Origin: Sporolactobacillus terrae DSM 11697
GTDB lineage: Bacteria; Bacillota; Bacilli; Bacillales; Sporolactobacillaceae
Length of the DNA stretch: 64,000 nucleotides
Assembly (NCBI RefSeq): GCF_000648615.1
Contig: NZ_JFZC01000101.1
Span: forward strand, 1-64,000
Reading direction: 5' to 3'
Both the position numbers and the translations under genes were made by a program. A model generated the notes under the pieces. The model was not told the DNA's origin and searched no databases. It was given only the letters and a program-made list of their open reading frames with translations. Positions 19,454 to 28,841 of this stretch are shown piece by piece. Positions within the stretch are counted from its first letter, which is position 1. Each line of letters opens with the position of its first letter.

Positions 19454-19625
19454 CTTACTTCCGCAGGATGCGGTGGCTTTCGCGTTGCATACAGAACGTA
19501 CTTTCACAGGATGTGATGGCTTTCGCGTTGCATACAGGACGTACTTTCACAGGATGTGATGGCTTTCGCGTTGCATACAGGACGTACTTTCACAGGATGT
19601 GATGGCTTTCGCGTTGCATACAGGA
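19454..19625. repeat. Four tandem copies of a 43-bp repeat
   Basis: Units at 19454-19496, 19497-19539, 19540-19582 and 19583-19625. The last three are identical or nearly so over CTTTCACAGGATGTGATGGC and TTTCGCGTTGCATACAGGA; the first is diverged (CCGCAGGATGCGGTGG). Forty-three is not a multiple of three and no ribosome-binding site precedes, so the open frames seen in them are not taken as genes. A remnant CGTATGCGCAC begins a fifth copy. The repeats touch each other without spacers. Confidence 0.95.
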
Positions 19626-19750
19626 CGTATGCGCACTTAGCGAAAGTTCCCTTAGGAAAGTTCCTTTACAATCAGGAAAGTTCCTTTTACTCTGAATGCG
19701 GCTTTCATTCATCAATGATATGCTTAAACATCGCTTCAGTTACTCGCTTG

Positions 19751-19838
19751 CCGCGGGACGTCCAGGAGTCGCCTCAGACAGGCAGGAATCTGCAGGATCT
19801 CCTTTGGCCTGCTCTCCCGCAGGCGCCAGAGCGCTTAC
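19751..19838. repeat. Dispersed intergenic repeat, family B copy 1
   Basis: GC-rich segment with GCGGGACGTCCAGGAGTCGC, TGCAGGATCTCCT and TCTCCCGCAGGCGCCAGAGC. Reverse-complement similarity to 53008-53110 and direct similarity of its end to 34945-34992 show a repeat scattered between genes. It occupies the spacer between two converging transcription units. Confidence 0.7.
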
Positions 19839-19920
19839 GTGTCTCACAAACTGACTTATTGATGTCATAACCGCTAATCGTCGTACCAGCAAAGCCAAAT
19901 CACAAACTTTCTTTGCCCGC

Positions 19921-19964
19921 AAAAAAGAGGTTGAACAAGAATCGAATTCCTGTCCAACCTCTTT
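19921..19964 (-). terminator. Terminator of the rpsF-ssb-rpsR operon
   Basis: Minus strand: AGAGGTTGGACA…TGTTCAACCTCT followed by TTTTTTG. It lies about ten bases past the rpsR stop. Confidence 0.85.
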
Positions 19965-19975
19965 CTTATTCGTGA

Positions 19976-20206
19976 TCATTCCGTTGTGTACGGAAGCAGA
20001 GCCATTTGACGAGCGCGTTTAATCGCGCGGGTCAGCTGACGCTGGTATTTCGCACTTGTTCCAGTTACACGACGAGGCAAAATCTTTCCTCGTTCAGAAA
20101 TAAAACGACGGAGCAGATCAACGTCTTTATAATCAATGTAAGTAATGTGGTTAACCGTAAAGAAACATACTTTACGGCGTTTGCCACGAGAACGACGTAC
20201 AGCCAT
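19976..20206 (-). CDS. rpsR: 30S ribosomal protein S18
   Basis: Small-subunit protein of the platform. The 76-residue product starts [19 protein letters not shown] and carries the S18 core [19 protein letters not shown] and [21 protein letters not shown] 20204-20206 is chosen because GGGAGGTG lies seven bases upstream; an upstream ATG would put this site inside the gene. Last gene of rpsF-ssb-rpsR. Confidence 0.97.
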   Translation of the reverse strand: MAVRRSRGKRRKVCFFTVNHITYIDYKDVDLLRRFISERGKILPRRVTGTSAKYQRQLTRAIKRARQMALLPYTTE

Positions 20207-20241
20207 ATTCGGCACCTCCCTATTTTCTTTTGCATGCATCA

Positions 20242-20760
20242 TTAGAACGGCAGATCGTCATCCGATATATCAATCGGTTTACTGTCGCCGGCGAAAGGAT
20301 CATCAAAAGAAGGAGCGCCCTGGTCTTGGCCGGCACCATTCATTGCATTATTGCTCGATGGTGCAAAGCCGCCGCGCTGCTGGTTGGCCGGTGCTGAAGG
20401 AGCACTTGGGGCGTAATTACCACCATTGTTATTTCTTGATCCTTTTGGTTCAAGAAATTGAACGCTGTCGGCAACTACCTCAGTCACATAAACCCGCCGG
20501 CCTTCATTATTCTCATAATTGCGTGTCTGAATGCGGCCGTCAACGCCGGCAAGACTTCCTTTTTGCAGGAAATTAGCAGCATTTTCGGCTTGTCTTCTCC
20601 AAACAACGACAGGAATAAAATCGGCATCTCGTTCCCCTTGTTGGTTCGAAAAAGGGCGGTTTACCGCAATGGTAAAACTCGTTACAGCGACACCGTTCGG
20701 CGTATAACGCAATTCAGGATTCTTCGTCAGCCGCCCAACCAAAACAACGCGATTGATCAT
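20242..20760 (-). CDS. ssb: Single-stranded DNA-binding protein
   Basis: Coats single-stranded DNA at forks and recruits repair and replication factors. The 172 residues have an OB fold ([40 protein letters not shown]), a Gly/Asn/Pro-rich disordered linker and the acidic protein-docking tip DISDDDLPF. The start is taken at MINRVV (20758-20760), in line with the family. It lies between rpsF and rpsR as the main replication SSB of Bacillales. Confidence 0.97.
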   Translation of the reverse strand: MINRVVLVGRLTKNPELRYTPNGVAVTSFTIAVNRPFSNQQGERDADFIPVVVWRRQAENAANFLQKGSLAGVDGRIQTRNYENNEGRRVYVTEVVADSVQFLEPKGSRNNNGGNYAPSAPSAPANQQRGGFAPSSNNAMNGAGQDQGAPSFDDPFAGDSKPIDISDDDLPF

Positions 20761-20790
20761 CAGGAACATTCCCCTTTCTTTTCAAGTCGA

Positions 20791-21096
20791 TTATTTCGCT
20801 TCTTCAGGTTTGCGTTCGTCTTTAATCGTCATGAAACGGAGCACGTCATCGTTGATCTTAACAAGACGATCAAATTCATTGATGGCTTCGCTGCCTGCAT
20901 TGACATACAGAACAGTGTAGACGCCCGTATTCAAGTCATTGATTTCATAGGCCAAACGTCGTTTGCCCATTTCCTTGACTTCCTTGATTTCGGCGCCGTT
21001 GTTCGTCAGAATGGAAGCTAACTTTTCCTTAACGGATTTTTCCTGTTCTTCTTCCAGATCCGGACGAAGGATGTACATAATTTCGTATGCGCGCAC
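20791..21096 (-). CDS. rpsF: 30S ribosomal protein S6
   Basis: S6 pairs with S18 in the 30S platform. The protein starts [18 protein letters not shown], close to the family. I choose GTG 21094-21096: GGAGGTGA lies eight bases before it, whereas the ATG six bases further upstream is only about two bases from that site. Result 101 residues, ending DERKPEEAK. First gene of the operon. Confidence 0.95.
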   Translation of the reverse strand: MRAYEIMYILRPDLEEEQEKSVKEKLASILTNNGAEIKEVKEMGKRRLAYEINDLNTGVYTVLYVNAGSEAINEFDRLVKINDDVLRFMTIKDERKPEEAK

Positions 21097-21204
21097 TATC
21101 ATTCACCTCCCCTTGGACTAAGCGGCTCCACTATGGAGCAGAGAGCAAGTTTTCTCACTCATAGGTAAAAATAATACCATAGATTTCTCTTTCAATCAAG
21201 TTTA

Positions 21205-22305
21205 TCAGACATTAAATCGGAAGTTGACAATGTCTCCGTCCTGCATGATATACTCTTTTCCTTCCAGACGAAGTCTTCCCATTTCTTTTGCTGCGTTTTC
21301 CGATCCCGCTGTGATTAGATCATCATAGGAAACAATTTCAGCACGGATAAATCCGCGTTCAAAATCCGAATGGATGATGCCAGCTGCTTGCGGTGCTTTC
21401 GTCCCTTTTCGGAACGTCCAAGCGCGCACTTCTTTTTCTCCTGCCGTAAAGTACGTAGCAAGCCCAAGAAGATCATAGGATTTAGCGATCAGCCGATCCA
21501 ATCCGGATGCGTCAAGACCCAGCTCTTCAAGGAACACCTTCTTTTCTTCACCATCAAGCTCAGCGATTTCAGATTCAATGCGTGCTGAGATTACGACCAC
21601 TTCTGCACCATCTTTTCTTGCATATTCCTTAACCGCTTGCACATGTGGATTCTGATCCGGTTCCGCCACATCGTCTTCCGAGACATTTGCGACATAAAGC
21701 ACCGGTTTTTTGGTCAGAAAATTAAATGGTTTCACTGCAGCTTCTTCATCATCGGTCAGTTTAACATGACGTGCAGGTTTTCCTGCCTCAAATGCCTCTT
21801 TCAACTTTTCAAGGGCAGAGAATTCAATAATCGATGCTTTATCTTTTTGTTTCGCTAATTTTTCTACACGGTCAATTCGCTTAGTTACTTGTTCCATATC
21901 CGCCAGCACGAGTTCGAGATTAATCGTCTCAATATCGTCGATGGGATCGATTTTCCCCGAAACATGCGTGATGTTTTTATCTTCAAAACAGCGGACAACA
22001 TGTGATATCGCGTCAACCTGACGTATGTTCGCCAAAAATTGGTTGCCCAGTCCTTCACCTTTGCTGGCGCCTTTAACTAATCCTGCAATATCGGTGAATT
22101 CAAAGGTCGTTGGGATCGTTTTCTTAGGATGGTACATTTCCGTCAAACGATCCAGTCGTGCATCGGGCACACTGACAATACCGACATTAGGTTCAATGGT
22201 ACAGAATGGGTAATTGGCCATTTCTGCTCCAGCTTGCGTAATTGCATTAAACAAAGTCGATTTTCCGACGTTCGGCAAACCAACAATACCTGTTGTCAAA
22301 CTCAT
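21205..22305 (-). CDS. ychF: Ribosome-binding ATPase YchF
   Basis: OBG-family P-loop protein that prefers ATP and binds ribosomes. The 366 residues begin MSLTTGIVGLPNVGKSTLFN (Walker A), with DIAGLVKGASKGEGLGNQFL, a coiled-coil insertion, and the C-terminal TGS domain ending EYIMQDGDIVNFRFNV. Length is standard. It is followed leftwards by the rpsF operon and preceded by yyzM. Confidence 0.96.
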   Translation of the reverse strand: MSLTTGIVGLPNVGKSTLFNAITQAGAEMANYPFCTIEPNVGIVSVPDARLDRLTEMYHPKKTIPTTFEFTDIAGLVKGASKGEGLGNQFLANIRQVDAISHVVRCFEDKNITHVSGKIDPIDDIETINLELVLADMEQVTKRIDRVEKLAKQKDKASIIEFSALEKLKEAFEAGKPARHVKLTDDEEAAVKPFNFLTKKPVLYVANVSEDDVAEPDQNPHVQAVKEYARKDGAEVVVISARIESEIAELDGEEKKVFLEELGLDASGLDRLIAKSYDLLGLATYFTAGEKEVRAWTFRKGTKAPQAAGIIHSDFERGFIRAEIVSYDDLITAGSENAAKEMGRLRLEGKEYIMQDGDIVNFRFNV

Positions 22306-22362
22306 TTGCGTTCAACCCCCTGGGTTATCTTCCGAGTGCTTACCCGTTCTAGTTTACTTCTT

Positions 22363-22590
22363 TCACTTGCGTTCGTCATTTTCTTCTGCTTTAACGCCGT
22401 GTTCAAGAATTTTTTTGATTTTGCGCTGAAATTCGCTTCTTGGAAGCATGACACTGTGCCCACAACCGAGACATTTAATGCGTATATCCGCACCCATGCG
22501 AATGATCTTCCATTTATTTTCGCCGCATGGATGAGGCTTTTTCATTTCAACAACGTCATTCAAGTCAAAATTGATTCGTTGATTCGGCAT
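22363..22590 (-). CDS. yyzM: DUF951 protein YyzM
   Basis: Small conserved Firmicute protein of unknown function, 75 residues. It contains the DUF951 pattern DVVEMKKPHPCGENKWKIIR and a CLGCGHSVMLPR zinc-ribbon-like pair, with a highly charged C-terminus. AAGGGGAAGG precedes the ATG. Position beside ychF and glyS matches B. subtilis origin synteny for yyzM-ychF (yyaF). Confidence 0.88.
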   Translation of the reverse strand: MPNQRINFDLNDVVEMKKPHPCGENKWKIIRMGADIRIKCLGCGHSVMLPRSEFQRKIKKILEHGVKAEENDERK

Positions 22591-22631
22591 AGTCCTTCCC
22601 CTTTCAAGGCATGGTCACAAGAGTATCCTAA

Positions 22632-24014
22632 TTAGAATGCGATTTTTTCTTTAAGAAATGCTGAAAGATCACTGATCGGAAGCCGTACTTGATCCATCGT
22701 GTCGCGGTTCCGTACCGTTACTTTGCCATCTGTTTTTGAGTCAAAATCATAAGTAATGCAGTACGGTGTGCCGATCTCATCTTGACGCCGGTAGCGTTTG
22801 CCAATCGATCCAGTTTCGTCGTAATCCACCATGAATGCTTTTGCAAGATCTTGATAAATAGCCATGGCTTCTTCACCAAGCTTCTTCGACAGCGGCAGTA
22901 CGGCAGCTTTATATGGCGCCAATGCCGGATGGAAATGCAGCACCGTTCGTGTATCTTTATCGCTGATTTTTTCTTCATCATACGCTTCGGCAAGAAACGC
23001 AAGCGTGACACGGTCGGCCCCGAGCGACGGTTCAATGACATAAGGAATATACCGCTCATTATTGTTTTGATCAATGTACTGGAGATCTTGACCGGACACT
23101 TCCATGTGACGACGCAGATCATAGTCGGTACGCGAGGACAGACTGGACAATTCGCCCCAACCGAATGGGAATAAGTATTCAATATCGGTCGTCGCATTAC
23201 TGTAATGCGGAAGTTCTTCTTTCTCATGATCGCGCAGACGAATATTTTCCTCTTTTACATTTAAAGACTTCAACCATTCATAGCCGAATGTCCGCCAATA
23301 TTGGAACCACTTTCTATCTTCGCCAGGTTTGCAGAAAAACTCCAATTCAAGCTGTTCAAATTCGCGGGTACGGAATGTGAAGTTACCTGGTGTAATTTCA
23401 TTGCGGAACGATTTTCCGACTTGGCCAATCCCAAACGGAATCTTTTTACGCATCGTACGCTGAACATTTTTGAAGTTGACAAAAATACCTTGCGCTGTTT
23501 CCGGACGAAGGAAAATTTCATCTTTTGCCGTTTCGGTAACGCCTTGATAGGTTTTAAACATTAGGTTGAACTGACGAATTTCAGTAAACTCATGTGCACC
23601 GCAATCCGGGCAAGGAATTTGATGCGCTTCGATCAGCTTTTTCATCGTTTCAAAGGTTAAGCCGTCAACCGGTCCCGGTAATTCCTCCTGGGGAATCGTG
23701 CTCTCAATCAACTTATCTGCACGGAATCGCGATTTACATTTTTTACAGTCGATCATTGGGTCGTTAAAGTTGGTGATGTGTCCCGATGCTTCCCAAGTCT
23801 TCGGGTTCATCAGGATCGCCGCATCAAGGCCGACATTATAGGGCGATTCCTGAACAAATTTCTTCCACCATGCTTTTTTTACATTGTTTTTGAGTTCAAC
23901 GCCGATTGGACCATAGTCCCAAGTATTCGCCAAACCTCCATAAATTTCTGAACCCGGGAAAATAATCCCGCGCTGTTTTGCGAGATTCACAATTTGTTCC
24001 ATTGATTTACTCAT
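22632..24014 (-). CDS. glyS: Glycyl-tRNA synthetase, single-chain dimeric type
   Basis: Class II enzyme that charges tRNA-Gly. The 460-residue protein is the single-chain (alpha2) type rather than the GlyQ/GlyS two-subunit type of B. subtilis. Visible: [19 protein letters not shown], zinc-ligand CKKCKSRF and CPDCGAHEF pairs, motif 2 [20 protein letters not shown], and the C-terminal anticodon-binding domain with [12 protein letters not shown]-box leader (24045-24265) controls it in response to uncharged tRNA-Gly. Confidence 0.96.
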   Translation of the reverse strand: MSKSMEQIVNLAKQRGIIFPGSEIYGGLANTWDYGPIGVELKNNVKKAWWKKFVQESPYNVGLDAAILMNPKTWEASGHITNFNDPMIDCKKCKSRFRADKLIESTIPQEELPGPVDGLTFETMKKLIEAHQIPCPDCGAHEFTEIRQFNLMFKTYQGVTETAKDEIFLRPETAQGIFVNFKNVQRTMRKKIPFGIGQVGKSFRNEITPGNFTFRTREFEQLELEFFCKPGEDRKWFQYWRTFGYEWLKSLNVKEENIRLRDHEKEELPHYSNATTDIEYLFPFGWGELSSLSSRTDYDLRRHMEVSGQDLQYIDQNNNERYIPYVIEPSLGADRVTLAFLAEAYDEEKISDKDTRTVLHFHPALAPYKAAVLPLSKKLGEEAMAIYQDLAKAFMVDYDETGSIGKRYRRQDEIGTPYCITYDFDSKTDGKVTVRNRDTMDQVRLPISDLSAFLKEKIAF

Positions 24015-24044
24015 GTCTCAAAGCTCCCTTAGTAAAAATAAAAT

Positions 24045-24265
24045 AAGCTTTCATCCACTAGGCTCTTGCCTAGGGACGAAAGCTTTTGTTTGCTCACGCG
24101 GTTCCACCCTAATTGGTGCATCGTTGCACCCACTTTTGTTCGATCGCAGCTCAAGAGTGCCTTCCCCAGCTGTCGCAATCAGGCTCCCATCCTCCCTGAA
24201 TCGCTTCATACGGCATCGCTAGGTACTCTTCTCTTTCATCGCCTAAAGGTATTGATCAATAATTT
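24045..24265 (-). promoter_or_regulatory. T-box riboswitch of glyS
   Basis: Minus-strand leader carrying the T-box motif AGGGTGGAACCGCG (complement of 24097-24110), a stem-I region upstream, and a terminator hairpin AAGCTTTCGTCCCTAGGC…GCCTAGTGGATGAAAGCTT (24045-24085) followed by ATTTTATTTTT. Uncharged tRNA-Gly is expected to stabilise the antiterminator. I did not fix the specifier codon by eye. A TATACT element near 24280 may be the -10 box. Confidence 0.93.
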
Positions 24266-24461
24266 TCTGATACATAGTATATCCTATTTTCCATTAAAAA
24301 GACAGATTTTTACGATTCAATTTTATGATGTGGTTAACTGGCATCCTCCTACTAAGCATCACTTGACCCGATTTCCTCTTTTCATGTTTCGCAAAAAATA
24401 CGACACCTGCGTATAAAACTTGAAGATGTTCATATACTGTTGATACTTAGGAGGCGAATCT
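24266..24461. promoter_or_regulatory. Divergent glyS/yyaC promoter region
   Basis: Besides the possible TATACT box for glyS, the rightward strand holds GTATAAA, 13 bases, then CATATACT (24431-24438), 23 bases before the yyaC ribosome-binding site. The CATAnnnT element and spacing resemble sporulation sigmaE-type promoters. The assignment is tentative because the -35 match is partial. Confidence 0.35.
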
Positions 24462-25064
24462 ATGAATCTAAAGTCCAATCAAAATGCTAATGTGCGCCGC
24501 GCTGTTCACGTCCATTATGAAAATAAAGCAGACCATCACGTTCTAGTACGGGCAATTCGGCAACTATTGCCTCCCACAGGTTCATCACCGATTATTGTCG
24601 TCTGTATTGGAACCGATCGTTCTACAGGGGATGCGCTCGGACCACTGGTTGGCTCTTATCTCGAACGTCACCGTCTGCCTGATAGCAAAGTTTATGGGAC
24701 ATTACAGAAACCCGTTCATGCGGTCAATCTGCATGATACGTTGCAAAAGATTCACGCCTCCTACGAGGATCCATTTATCATTGGGATTGATGCTTGTCTT
24801 GGAAAACATCATAACATAGGCAACATCACCATTGCGGAGGGTCCGGTGCTTCCTGGAGCAGGTGTAAATAAGGAGTTGCTTCCTGTTGGTGATATGAATA
24901 TCACCGGGATTGTCAACGTTAGCGGATTCATGGAGTACTCCGTGTTACAAAACACCCGTCTCAACATTGTCATGAATCTCGCCCAAACGATTGGGCGTTG
25001 CCTCTCTGTTGCATTGACGTCACGACGCAGGACCCTTCTGTCCAAACTGCTGTTGATGGATTGA
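24462..25064 (+). CDS. yyaC: Sporulation protein YyaC (DUF1256, Gpr-related fold)
   Basis: Sporulation-associated protein related to the germination protease family; function unknown. The 200 residues include PIIVVCIGTDRSTGDALGPL, DPFIIGIDACLGKHHNIG and GDMNITGIVNVSGFMEY, all typical of DUF1256. AGGAGG lies eight bases before the ATG. It is the single rightward gene in a leftward block, as in B. subtilis, and its presence supports a spore former. A sporulation-type promoter is possible upstream. Confidence 0.93.
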   Translation: MNLKSNQNANVRRAVHVHYENKADHHVLVRAIRQLLPPTGSSPIIVVCIGTDRSTGDALGPLVGSYLERHRLPDSKVYGTLQKPVHAVNLHDTLQKIHASYEDPFIIGIDACLGKHHNIGNITIAEGPVLPGAGVNKELLPVGDMNITGIVNVSGFMEYSVLQNTRLNIVMNLAQTIGRCLSVALTSRRRTLLSKLLLMD

Positions 25065-25167
25065 ACCGGAAGAAAGCATCACGAATGCGAAAGAAAAGTC
25101 AGCAAGCAACGTCCTTTTTTGTCGCTCTGAAAAGAGTTCTAATCATCCTTGTGATCAACTAAGTATC

Positions 25168-25208
25168 TCTGCTTTGATTCTAGACCAAGACACTTCAGTT
25201 TGAGACGG
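25168..25208. repeat. Dispersed repeat, family A degenerate copy
   Basis: The segment TCTGCTTTGATTCTAGACCA and AGACACTTCAGTTTGAG resembles 34996-35051 and the complement of 49406-49461, but has lost an internal part of the copy. It fills the gap between converging yyaC and parB. Confidence 0.6.
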
Positions 25209-25216
25209 AAAAAATC

Positions 25217-25243
25217 ATAAAAAAAACGACTTTTACAGTCGTC
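25217..25243 (-). terminator. Terminator of the soj-parB operon, overlapping the parB stop
   Basis: Minus strand GACGACT-GTAAA-AGTCGT followed by TTTTTTTATG. The first arm lies within the last codons of parB, so the stop codon sits in the hairpin. Confidence 0.85.
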
Positions 25244-26111
25244 CTTCCATAATTTCAATGAGTCGGTATAAGTCTTCTGAAGAATAATAATCCAGTTCAA
25301 TTTTGCCTTTTCCCTTTTTTAATCCGGGTTTTATTTTCACGGAGGTCCCATATTTTTCTCTTAGTGAAGAAACATGATCCCTTAACTCTGGCGGCATAAC
25401 CCATTTTTTCTTTTTCGTTGTTTCACGTGGAACATGATGATTTAACTGCTGTACGAGCGTTTCTAACTGACGGACATTGAGCTGTTCTTTTAATACTTTT
25501 TGAACAACGGGTTTGATTTGTTTTTTATCTTTAAGTCCAACCAGTGCACGCCCGTGTCCCATCGATAATTTGCCTTGTTTAATAAGGTCAGCCGCATCTG
25601 TAGGCAGTTGCAACAAGCGCAAATAGTTTGCTATATGCGGTCTGCTTTTCCCCAGCTTCTTAGCCAACTCATCTTGCGTCATCTTTAATCCGTTCATTAA
25701 TTTTTTGTACGCAGTAGCTTCTTCCATCGGATTCAGGTTTTCACGCTGCAGATTTTCAATTAAAGCAATTTGCATCATCGCTTCATCAGATAGTTCTTTG
25801 ACAACTACAGGTACGGTCTTCATCTGAGCTTGTTTGGCTGCACGAAATCTGCGTTCGCCAACAACAATGTCATATCCCTTAATGCTTTTACGCACGACGA
25901 GTGGTTGAATGATCCCATGTGCTTTGATCGACTGAGTCAGTTCTTCTAGAGCCTGGGAATCAAAAGTTTTTCGTGGCTGATAAGGATTGGGGCGCATTTC
26001 ATCCAATTTTATATGTTCAACTGCGTTATCGAGATCTTCGCGAAATGCCGAGGGAAAGAATGCATCCAGTCCTTTTCCTAATGCCTTCGACGTCTTTGGC
26101 GTTTTAGGCAT
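25233..26111 (-). CDS. parB: Chromosome partition protein ParB (Spo0J)
   Basis: CTPase sliding clamp that loads at parS, spreads, recruits condensin and stimulates Soj. The 292 residues have the N-terminal Soj-interacting tip (LGKGLDAFF), the CTP-binding motifs (GERRFRAAKQA, ENLQRENLNPMEEA), a helix-turn-helix (TQDELAKKLGKSRPHIANYL) and a C-terminal dimer domain. The start overlaps soj by eight bases. A parS site lies within the gene, as in B. subtilis. Confidence 0.96.
   Translation of the reverse strand: MPKTPKTSKALGKGLDAFFPSAFREDLDNAVEHIKLDEMRPNPYQPRKTFDSQALEELTQSIKAHGIIQPLVVRKSIKGYDIVVGERRFRAAKQAQMKTVPVVVKELSDEAMMQIALIENLQRENLNPMEEATAYKKLMNGLKMTQDELAKKLGKSRPHIANYLRLLQLPTDAADLIKQGKLSMGHGRALVGLKDKKQIKPVVQKVLKEQLNVRQLETLVQQLNHHVPRETTKKKKWVMPPELRDHVSSLREKYGTSVKIKPGLKKGKGKIELDYYSSEDLYRLIEIMEGRL
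25419..25434. promoter_or_regulatory. parS site inside parB
   Basis: TGTTTCACGTGGAACA is a perfect match, on the complement, to the 16-bp consensus TGTTNCACGTGAAACA. Its placement within the ParB gene repeats the B. subtilis arrangement. Confidence 0.96.
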
Positions 26112-26865
26112 TGGTCATCACTTCTTTCGCAAAGTCAAGGTACCCTTCTGCACCTTTTGACCGTGAATCATACATAATAATTGGTTGGCCATGGCTTGGT
26201 GCTTCCCCTAATCGCACATTTCGTGGGATTATTGTATTAAATACCCGATCTTGAAAGTATTTTTTTACTTCTTGAATCACTTGAAGTCCAAGATTGGTTC
26301 GCGCATCAAGCATGGTCAAGAGTACCCCTTCAATGGCCAAGTGATGGTTCAAATGCTTTTGAACGAGACGAACTGTATTTAATAACTGGCTGAGTCCTTC
26401 AAGGGCGTAATATTCGCATTGTACCGGAATGATCACAGCATCCGCCGCAGTTAACGCATTGATCGTTAAGAGACCAAGAGAAGGCGGACAATCAATGACA
26501 ATGTAATCATAATTATCTTTAATCTTCTCTAGTGCACGCTTTAGTCGCACTTCACGTGAAATCGTGGATACGAGTTCAATTTCGGCACCTGCAAGCTGGA
26601 TTGCCGAAGGTACAACATCTAAATTATCAACGGCTGAACGATGAATTACCTTTGCTATATCAACCTCATCGACTAAGACATCATAGACACATTCATCAAC
26701 TTCGCCTTTGTCCACTCCCGATCCGCTTGTGGCATTTCCTTGAGGATCACAGTCGATCATTAAGACTTTGCAGCCAAGCGAAGCCATACATGCGCTCAAG
26801 TTCACCGCGGTTGTTGTTTTCCCGACACCGCCCTTTTGGTTGGCGACTGCCAATGTCTTACTCAC
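26104..26865 (-). CDS. soj: Chromosome partition ATPase Soj (ParA)
   Basis: Deviant-Walker ATPase that works with ParB in origin segregation and regulates DnaA. The 253 residues start MSKTLAVANQKGGVGKTTTA (deviant Walker A) and contain MIDCDPQGNATSG, YIVIDCPPSLG and the DNA-binding RNVRLGEAPSHG. GTG 26863-26865 is chosen: AGGTGG lies four to five bases upstream and homologues start here. Confidence 0.96.
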   Translation of the reverse strand: MSKTLAVANQKGGVGKTTTAVNLSACMASLGCKVLMIDCDPQGNATSGSGVDKGEVDECVYDVLVDEVDIAKVIHRSAVDNLDVVPSAIQLAGAEIELVSTISREVRLKRALEKIKDNYDYIVIDCPPSLGLLTINALTAADAVIIPVQCEYYALEGLSQLLNTVRLVQKHLNHHLAIEGVLLTMLDARTNLGLQVIQEVKKYFQDRVFNTIIPRNVRLGEAPSHGQPIIMYDSRSKGAEGYLDFAKEVMTNA

Positions 26866-27105
26866 ACTTCCACCTACTCTCACTCTTCAATCACTCTTTA
26901 TTCTATCATGAATTAATTCAATCGGGCAGTATTCGACCGATTAATCCAAGAGAAAACTTGTTTAATTGCAACGGATTGATTCACCACTTTAAGCGTTGTT
27001 ACGCTCTGACCACTCGCATGAATAGGACAAGGCCCCGTGGGAGTTCTGCATCTGCCCCTTGGGTTCATGACCTTTATCGTGCGATAAAACCGACACCTAT
27101 TTTTG
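26866..27105. other. Spacer between soj and noc
   Basis: About 240 bases with no gene recognised. The right part contains the noc terminator; a soj promoter is presumed but no clear -35/-10 pair was found. Confidence 0.4.
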
Positions 27106-27135
27106 CAAAAAAAAGAGCCTTCAAGAATGGCTCCA
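27106..27135 (-). terminator. Terminator of noc
   Basis: Minus strand GGAGCC-N8-GGCTCT followed by TTTTTTTTGC, 15 bases past the noc stop. Confidence 0.85.
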
Positions 27136-27148
27136 TAAGAAATTTTAA

Positions 27149-28033
27149 TTATTTTTTCTTTGGAATACGGATGGTAAATTGATAGAAATCACCCATATCT
27201 TCTTCGTGCGTATCAATATCAAGTCCGGAGTCTGTAACCATGTGAACGGATTGTCGAATCGTATTTACAGCAATACGCGAGTCTCTGCTTAATGCGCGCC
27301 GTCTGGCTTTCTTTCCTTCAGCGTCCTTTTTATCTGCTTTTTTCTGCAAATACTGTTTGACCCTTTTTTCTGTTTGCTTTACATTTAATTGTTTTGTGAT
27401 CAGTTCCTGAAGCATCTTCTCTTGCAGTTCAGGATCTTTCAAAGCGATTAAAGCACGAGCATGACGCTCACTAATCTTTTTTTCAAGTATTGCATTCTGT
27501 ACGGATGCAGGCAATTTTAATAAGCGTAATTTATTGGCGATCGTAGACTGACCTCTGCCTAACTTTTCCGCCAAACCTTCCTGAGTTAATCCGTTGATCT
27601 CAATTAAACGTGCGTAAGCCGCAGCTTCTTCGATTGCGGTCAATTCCTCACGTTGCAAGTTTTCAATGAGTGCAATCGAGGCTGATTGATCGTCACTTAA
27701 CGGTTTGAGTATGGCAGGAATCGTTTCCCAGCCAAGGTAGGATACCGCCCGCCAGCGCCGTTCTCCAGCAATAATTTCATACCGATCATCCAATGGGCGC
27801 ACGATGATTGGTTGGATAACTCCATGTTCCTCAATTGTTGCTGCAAGCTCATGCAGCTTCTCCTCATCAAAAATGGAACGAGGCTGATACTGATTGGGTG
27901 TGATGGACGAAACCGCAATTTCTTGAACACGTTCCTGTTCTTGAACCTGTTCTTGAAGCTGTTCTGCCTCTTGTGTAACAGCCGTTTCATCCTGATCATT
28001 ATGAGTAAAAAGTTTGGACAAACGATTTTTCAT
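27149..28033 (-). CDS. noc: Nucleoid occlusion protein Noc
   Basis: ParB-family CTPase that binds Noc sites, attaches to the membrane and blocks division over the chromosome. The 294 residues open with the amphipathic membrane-targeting helix [12 protein letters not shown], then a Gln/Glu-rich linker, the CTP domain ([28 protein letters not shown]) and a helix-turn-helix ([20 protein letters not shown]). The N-terminal helix distinguishes it from ParB at 26 kb. Confidence 0.94.
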   Translation of the reverse strand: MKNRLSKLFTHNDQDETAVTQEAEQLQEQVQEQERVQEIAVSSITPNQYQPRSIFDEEKLHELAATIEEHGVIQPIIVRPLDDRYEIIAGERRWRAVSYLGWETIPAILKPLSDDQSASIALIENLQREELTAIEEAAAYARLIEINGLTQEGLAEKLGRGQSTIANKLRLLKLPASVQNAILEKKISERHARALIALKDPELQEKMLQELITKQLNVKQTEKRVKQYLQKKADKKDAEGKKARRRALSRDSRIAVNTIRQSVHMVTDSGLDIDTHEEDMGDFYQFTIRIPKKK

Positions 28034-28096
28034 ACTCGCACCACCACCTTTGCTCTAACTTGTACTAGTTTTCTCGCAGCCGCTGATTCCTTTTTA

Positions 28097-28112
28097 CGTT
28101 CCACGTGGAACA
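28097..28112. promoter_or_regulatory. parS-like site between noc and rsmG
   Basis: CGTTCCACGTGGAACA is palindromic and matches the parS core GTTNCACGTGNAAC, with a mismatch only at the first base. With 25419 it makes two parS sites in the window. Confidence 0.85.
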
Positions 28113-28113
28113 T

Positions 28114-28821
28114 TTAGAGCGGATCCTTTATCGGTACACCTGGTTTTCTTGGATACTTTCTTGGTGAAGCTTCTTTTTTACCAATAAAGACTAACGAACG
28201 TTTTCCGCTCGCTTCGGGAAGTTCTAAGGAAACCATCCGACTCATTTCCCCGCCAAGAATTTTAATTGCATGCTCTGCATGCTCTGCTTCAGCGTCCGCG
28301 TTGCTCCCTTTTAAGGCAATGAAGGTCCCGTCCAGATGAACAAGCGGCAGACAGTATTCGGAGAGTACCGATAATTTTGCAACTGCCCGTGCCGTAACAA
28401 CATCAAAATGTTCCCTCATCTCCGCTTTTCGTGCAAACGTTTCGGCACGATCGTGATGAAGTGAAACATTTTTTAATTCAAGCTCTTCAACAACGGTTTG
28501 CAAAAAGGTCAGCCGCTTCTTTAGTGAATCAACAATGGTTAGGCGAAGGCCGGGAAACAGAATTTTCATTGGTATTCCTGGAAATCCTGCGCCTGAGCCG
28601 ACATCGCAGAGCGTCTGTACCTTGTGCATCGAAAAATAAAAACAAGGGGTGAGCGAGTCAAAAAAATGTTTAATCATAACTTCTTTTTGATCGGTAATTG
28701 CTGTCAAGTTCATTTTATCATTCCACTCAACGAGCAGTTCATAGTATCGCTGGAATTGATGGCTTTGCTGCTGCGTTAAATGAATCTCGTTTTGACTCAG
28801 CAATTGTTCTAGTCCTGCCAT
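28114..28821 (-). CDS. rsmG: 16S rRNA (guanine527-N7)-methyltransferase RsmG
   Basis: SAM-dependent enzyme; its loss gives low-level streptomycin resistance in many bacteria. The 235 residues include the SAM-binding loop LCDVGSGAGFPGIPMKILFP, the second motif TIVDSLKKRLTFL and the catalytic-region DVVTARAVAKLSVLSEYC. It follows mnmG by 20 bases, as in B. subtilis gidA-gidB. Confidence 0.96.
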   Translation of the reverse strand: MAGLEQLLSQNEIHLTQQQSHQFQRYYELLVEWNDKMNLTAITDQKEVMIKHFFDSLTPCFYFSMHKVQTLCDVGSGAGFPGIPMKILFPGLRLTIVDSLKKRLTFLQTVVEELELKNVSLHHDRAETFARKAEMREHFDVVTARAVAKLSVLSEYCLPLVHLDGTFIALKGSNADAEAEHAEHAIKILGGEMSRMVSLELPEASGKRSLVFIGKKEASPRKYPRKPGVPIKDPL

Positions 28822-28841
28822 AACATCCTCCCAAATAAAGA

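Noticed and set aside
19454-19625. CRISPR-like array
   Set aside because: The repeats are contiguous with no spacers and no cas genes are near.
19740-19979. 79-codon leftward open frame
   Set aside because: It spans the dispersed repeat and the rpsR terminator, so coding is unlikely.
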